Source: Streptomyces sp. 1331.2
GTDB lineage: Bacteria > Actinomycetota > Actinomycetes > Streptomycetales > Streptomycetaceae
Reading direction: 5' to 3'
NCBI RefSeq assembly: GCF_900199205.1
Contig: NZ_OBMJ01000001.1
Span: 5,077,001 to 5,141,000 of the forward strand
Length of the DNA stretch: 64,000 nt
A program made the position numbers and the translations under genes. The notes under the pieces are model-generated. The model did not search any database. It was given only the letters and a program-made list of their open reading frames with translations, and was not told where the DNA came from. This document shows positions 60,532-64,000 of the stretch, piece by piece (position 1 is the first letter of the stretch; each line of letters starts with the position of its first letter).

Positions 60532-61971
60532 ATGACGGACCTTCAGATCCGGCCCGGCGCGGCCGCAGGCACCACCCGGCCCCCGGCCGTACGGCCCGGG
60601 CTGCTCCTCGCGCTCGTCCTGTGCGGGCAGTTCATGGCCGTGCTCGACGTCTCCATCGTCAACGTCGCCGTGCCCACCATCCGCACCGACCTGGGCGCCT
60701 CCGGGGCCGCCCTGCAACTGATCATCGCCGGCTACACCATCGCCTACGCCGTCCTGCTCATCACCGGCGCCCGCCTCGGCGCCCGCTACGGCTACGGCCG
60801 GCTCTTCCAACTCGGCCTCGCCGCCTTCACCGCCACCTCGCTGGCCTGCGGCCTCGCCCCGTCCACCGGGTGGCTGATCGCCTTCCGGCTGCTCCAGGGC
60901 GCCGGCTCCGCGCTGATGGTGCCCCAGGTGATGAGCCTGATGCAGCGCACCTTCACCGGCACCGCCCGCACCCGTGCGCTCGGCCTCTACGCGGCGGTGC
61001 TGGCCGGGGGCATGGCGCTCGGCCAGGTGCTCGGCGGCGTGCTGGTCAGCGCCGACCTGTTCGGCAGCGGCTGGCGGCCGGTGTTCCTGGTCAACGTGCC
61101 GATCGGGGTGCTGCTGCTGGCGGCCGGCGCCCGACTGCTGCCCCGACTGCCCGGCGACGCCTCGCGCGGCTTCGACATCCCCGGCCTGGTGGCGCTGGGC
61201 ACGGCACTCGGCCTGCTGGTGGTGCCGCTCGTCCTCGGCCACGAACTCGGCTGGCCCGCCTGGGGCTGGGCGATGATCGCCGGCAGCGTGCTGATGTTCG
61301 GCCTGTTCGTGCTGGTCGAGCGCCGGATCGCCCGCCGCGGCGGACAGCCGCTGATCTCCGGCCGGGTGCTGCGCGCGCCCGGGCTGCGGCCGGCGGCGGC
61401 CGGGCTGTTCTCGATCATGGCGGCCTTCGCGGGCTTCATGTTCGCCTTCGCCCTGCACCAGCAGGCCGGGCTCGGCCACAGCGCGCTCAAGGCCGGGCTC
61501 TGCTCGGCGCCCGTCGCGATCGGCTTCGGCCTGTCCAGCATGCACTGGCACCGGCTGCCCGGACGGCTGCACGGTGCCATGCCGGCGCTCGCCGCGGTCC
61601 TGGTCGGCGGCGGCTACCTGCTGCTCGGGGTGCTCCTCGGCGGCGGCGCCGAGATCGGTGCCGGGGAGCTGGTGGAGATGGCCCTGCTCGGCCTGGCCGC
61701 CGGCTGCGCGTACTCACCGCTGTTCGCCCGGGCCCTCGCGGGGGTGGCGCCCGAGGACGCGGCCGATGCCAGCGGGGTGATGGTGACGGTCATCCAGCTC
61801 GGGCAGGTGATCGGGGTCGCGGTGCTCGGCTCGGTCTTCCTCGGGCAGGTCGACCTGCCGGCGCCGGCCGCCGAGTCGGGGCACGCGCTGCTGATCACCC
61901 TGGCGGTCGACGCCGTCGCGGGGGCGGCCGCCGCGGGCTTCGCCGTGCGCAGCCGGCGGGCAGCGCGGTAG
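60532..61971 (+). CDS. MFS drug:H+ antiporter (DHA2 type)
   Basis: A 479-residue exporter with about 14 helices. The opening LCGQFMAVLDVSIVNVAVPTI is the DHA2 signature in helix 1, and motif C resembles AAVLAGGMALGQVLGGVLV near residue 155. It is divergent from an XRE/MmyB regulator with repeated operator-like motifs between them, a standard resistance or efflux switch. The substrate is unknown. ATG 60532 follows directly after the last repeat; no clear ribosome binding site is seen, so the message may be leaderless. Confidence 0.92.
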   Translation: MTDLQIRPGAAAGTTRPPAVRPGLLLALVLCGQFMAVLDVSIVNVAVPTIRTDLGASGAALQLIIAGYTIAYAVLLITGARLGARYGYGRLFQLGLAAFTATSLACGLAPSTGWLIAFRLLQGAGSALMVPQVMSLMQRTFTGTARTRALGLYAAVLAGGMALGQVLGGVLVSADLFGSGWRPVFLVNVPIGVLLLAAGARLLPRLPGDASRGFDIPGLVALGTALGLLVVPLVLGHELGWPAWGWAMIAGSVLMFGLFVLVERRIARRGGQPLISGRVLRAPGLRPAAAGLFSIMAAFAGFMFAFALHQQAGLGHSALKAGLCSAPVAIGFGLSSMHWHRLPGRLHGAMPALAAVLVGGGYLLLGVLLGGGAEIGAGELVEMALLGLAAGCAYSPLFARALAGVAPEDAADASGVMVTVIQLGQVIGVAVLGSVFLGQVDLPAPAAESGHALLITLAVDAVAGAAAAGFAVRSRRAAR

Positions 61972-62101
61972 GGGGGCGGCGGGGGTCCGGCGCGGGCCTC
62001 GTTGCGGGCCTCGTTGCGGAGCTTGCTGCGGGCGTCGCGGCGGGGCTCGCTGCGGGGCGCTGCGGGGCTCGTCTCGGGCCTCGTCGAGGAGCTCGGGAAA
62101 C
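61972..62101. other. Low-complexity GC-rich spacer
   Basis: Repeats of GCGGGCCTCGTT- and GCGGGGCTCG-like units between the MFS gene and the third tRNA. No gene seen. Confidence 0.5.
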
Positions 62102-62135
62102 GGATTTCTGGACCACGCCCCGGACCGTGTAAAGT
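62102..62135 (+). promoter_or_regulatory. Promoter of tRNA-Ala copy 3
   Basis: GGATTTC at 62102-62108 and TAAAGT at 62130-62135, matching the layout upstream of tRNA copy 1. Confidence 0.55.
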
Positions 62136-62198
62136 AGTCGATGTCGCCGAGGGAAACCGGAAGGAAACGACCGAAACCCCGGTGACATCGCAGGTCAA

Positions 62199-62271
<73 letters not shown>

Positions 62272-62279
62272 CAGCAGTC

Positions 62280-62313
62280 GAGAGCCGCCTCCCGGAAACG
62301 GGGGGCGGCTCTT
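62280..62313 (+). terminator. Terminator after tRNA-Ala copy 3
   Basis: AGAGCCGCC (62281-62289) pairs with GGCGGCTCT (62304-62312), with further CCC/GGG pairing inside. Confidence 0.75.
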
Positions 62314-62369
62314 CGCCGTTTCGCCCGTGCGACCGGCGGCAGGGACGGGAATCCCGCTACCGTCGTGCC

Positions 62370-63665
62370 ATGGCCGATCTGGAGCGAAGGCGGAACGAGG
62401 AACTGGCCCGGATACTCCACCAGCTCGGCTGGAGTCCGGAACGGCTCGCCCGCGAGGTGAGCCTCGCCCTGCCGCCCGGCCTGGCCATCAGCTCCACCGC
62501 CCCCTACAAGTGGCGCGACCGCGGCATGGTGCCCCGCAGCCCGCACGACCAGGCGGTCTGCGAAGTGCTCAGCCGCACCCTCGGCATCGCCGTCACCTAC
62601 GAACAGCTCTGGGGCCGCATGGGCGGCCACCGCGGAGCCAAGATCCTCTCGCCCCGGCTGCTCACCGATCCGTGGACCGCCGACACCGCCCAGACCGCGC
62701 TGCGCGAGGCCGCCACCGACGCCGGGCCCGTCCGCCTCACCGACCTGTTCCGCAACGCCGACCTCGACCAGGCCGCCGCCCGGCTCGCCTCCCCGCCCCC
62801 GCCCGTCGCGGGCGGCGAAGGCGCCCTGCGCGTCGAGCCCGGCCTCGTCGGCGAACTCGGCCTCTCCTACCGCAGCAAGCAACGGCTCGAACGCTCCTGT
62901 GGCGGCGGCCTCGTCCTCGGCCCCACTCGGGCCGAACTCGCCATGCTGGCCAAGCTGTTGGAACTCGGCGCGTACGACGAGCGGCTCGGCCGGGAGCTGT
63001 ACGGCACGGCCAGCAGCCTCGCCCGGCTGGCCGGCTGGGCCGCGTACGACCTCGGCCACGACGCGGCCGCCCAGCGCGCCTTCGTCGCCGCGCTGCGCGC
63101 CGCCCACGTCAGTGGCGACCCCCGGCTCGGGGTCGCCGTGCTCGGCGCCCTGGTGGTGCTCGCCACCCAGGGTCCGGGCGGGCGCGGCCTGGACGCCGTC
63201 TCCGCCCTCGAAACCGCCCTGGAGGTCCACGGTGCCGCGCTCGGCCCCACCGGGCGGGCCCGCCAGCTCGGCCGGCTCGCGCGCGCCCACGGCCGCCGGG
63301 ACGAGGCCCAGCGGGCCGAGGCCGCCGCCGCCCGGGCCTTCGCCGAACTGGACCGCGTGCCCGGCACCGACGAGGCCCGCGCCTCCCTCGCCGGGATGGT
63401 CGGCGAGGCGCGGCTCGCGCTCGGCCAGCACCGGATGGCGAAGGGGCTGCTCGCCGAAGCCGTGGCCGGGCTCGGGCCGGGGCGGGCACGTTCCAAGGCG
63501 CTGCTGATGGTGCGCCTCGCCGAGACCCACCGGCAGCTCGGCGACCAGCGGGAGGCGGCCCGCACCGCGGCGCTGGCCCGCTCCCTCGCGGCGGGGATGC
63601 AGTCGGAGCGGTTGGCGAAGGCGCTGCGGGACTTCGACGCGGCGGGGCGGGCGGGGGCGCGGTGA
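62370..63665 (+). CDS. Regulator-like protein with TPR-type helical repeats
   Basis: A 431-residue protein resembling actinobacterial transcription-factor-like proteins: an N-terminal helical part with HTH character (LARILHQLGWSPERLAREVS, then APYKWRDRGMVPRSPHD), then a helical-repeat domain (about 190-430; e.g. ARLAGWAAYDLGHDAAAQRAF and LARSLAAGMQSERLAKALRDF) like the TPR part of BldD-/NsdA-type regulators. No kinase or cyclase signature. ATG 62370; the frame begins inside the tRNA, so upstream starts are excluded. Its target genes are unknown. Confidence 0.75.
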   Translation: MADLERRRNEELARILHQLGWSPERLAREVSLALPPGLAISSTAPYKWRDRGMVPRSPHDQAVCEVLSRTLGIAVTYEQLWGRMGGHRGAKILSPRLLTDPWTADTAQTALREAATDAGPVRLTDLFRNADLDQAAARLASPPPPVAGGEGALRVEPGLVGELGLSYRSKQRLERSCGGGLVLGPTRAELAMLAKLLELGAYDERLGRELYGTASSLARLAGWAAYDLGHDAAAQRAFVAALRAAHVSGDPRLGVAVLGALVVLATQGPGGRGLDAVSALETALEVHGAALGPTGRARQLGRLARAHGRRDEAQRAEAAAARAFAELDRVPGTDEARASLAGMVGEARLALGQHRMAKGLLAEAVAGLGPGRARSKALLMVRLAETHRQLGDQREAARTAALARSLAAGMQSERLAKALRDFDAAGRAGAR

Positions 63666-63819
63666 GGGTGGCGCGCTGCGGTGGCGGTGCTGCGGAGTGC
63701 TGGGGCTGTGGTGCGGCGTGGCGGTGCGGTGAAGGTGCGGTGGCGGGCTGAGGCGCTGACGCCGCTGTTCGTACGGGCGCCCGGGCGGTATACCCCGCAG
63801 CGCGCCGAGTCGCTTGCGG

Positions 63820-63831
63820 TACCCTGAGCCC
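63820..63831 (+). promoter_or_regulatory. Promoter (-10 box) of the leucine leader
   Basis: TACCCT at 63820-63825 lies six bases before the leader ATG at 63832, implying a leaderless message, as at proA. Confidence 0.55.
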
Positions 63832-63870
63832 ATGCGAACCGTGCGCCTGCTCCTTAGCCGGCCGCGCTGA
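63832..63870 (+). CDS. Leucine-rich attenuator leader peptide
   Basis: Twelve-residue peptide MRTVRLLLSRPR. Three consecutive Leu codons (CTG CTC CTT), the last rare at this GC, would stall ribosomes when Leu-tRNA is short. An intrinsic terminator follows at 63916. This is the layout of leucine-biosynthesis attenuators, and leuA is the expected next gene outside the window. Too short for a family match. Confidence 0.72.
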   Translation: MRTVRLLLSRPR

Positions 63871-63915
63871 CCAGGACCGGCTGAGCCCTCGGGCGGTGCC
63901 GGAGTCGGCGTGGCG

Positions 63916-63943
63916 TCCCCTCCTGCGAGGGGATTTTTTGTTT
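63916..63943 (+). terminator. Attenuator terminator with T tract
   Basis: TCCCCTC-ctgc-GAGGGGA stem (63916-63933) followed by TTTTTTGTTTT, the only classical T-tract terminator seen in the window. Its position after the leader peptide indicates transcription attenuation. Confidence 0.82.
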
Positions 63944-64000
63944 TCCGCCCCCGACCCCGTCCCGGGCCGGGGCCCACGGCTCGGCCGCCTGCGCGGTTCG

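Overview
The window is a stretch of high-GC actinobacterial chromosome, almost certainly from the Streptomycetaceae (Streptomyces or Kitasatospora). The support is the extreme G/C bias at third codon positions, GTG and leaderless starts, the folC-ndk-mreBCD-PBP2-rodA block, and the TIGR03960-TIGR03936-rne-rplU-rpmA-obg-proB-proA-nadD-LytR-rsfS order, both characteristic of this family. No phage, plasmid or CRISPR content was seen.

Layout. (1) 92-8987, conserved core: folate polyglutamylation, a small membrane protein, Ndk, and the elongation/spore-wall complex MreB, MreC, MreD, class B PBP and RodA. (2) About 9.0-36.9 kb, accessory: it sits between two blocks that I believe are close neighbours in relatives. 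It holds small regulator/enzyme pairs (ArsR with an F420 enzyme, an orphan LuxR regulator with a degenerate receiver, a nitroreductase, a serine hydrolase) and a candidate biosynthetic locus (14.3-28.9 kb): MarR regulator, cyclase-fold hydrolase, methyltransferase, asparagine-synthase-like ligase without the glutaminase cysteine, PaaK-like adenylating enzyme, MIO aromatic amino acid lyase/aminomutase, P450, membrane acyltransferase, MFS exporter and SGNH hydrolase. A MITE and an IS4-family element with perfect target duplications sit inside it. A peptide ABC importer operon follows (one permease frameshifted), with an IclR regulator and a cytoplasmic M14 carboxypeptidase. (3) 37.2-59.0 kb, core: the radical SAM pair, RNase E/G, L21, L27, Obg, proline synthesis, a membrane M48 protease, NAD synthesis, an LCP/LytR_C protein, RsfS and a histidine phosphatase that probably starts at CTG. 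(4) 59.2-63.9 kb: three identical tRNA-Ala(GGC) genes flanking an HTH/MFS pair, a TPR-like regulator, and at the right edge a leucine attenuator (12-residue leader peptide plus intrinsic terminator), presumably for leuA just outside the window.

How the parts may work together. In the candidate locus the MIO enzyme could deaminate or isomerise an aromatic amino acid, the PaaK-like protein could activate the acid, and the cysteine-less ligase could form an amide or lactam. P450, methyltransferase and acyltransferase would decorate the product, the MFS protein would export it and the translationally coupled SGNH enzyme could trim or acylate it. There is no PKS, NRPS or carrier protein. An 18/21 matching motif before the cyclase and the MFS genes suggests that the MarR protein controls both ends of the locus.
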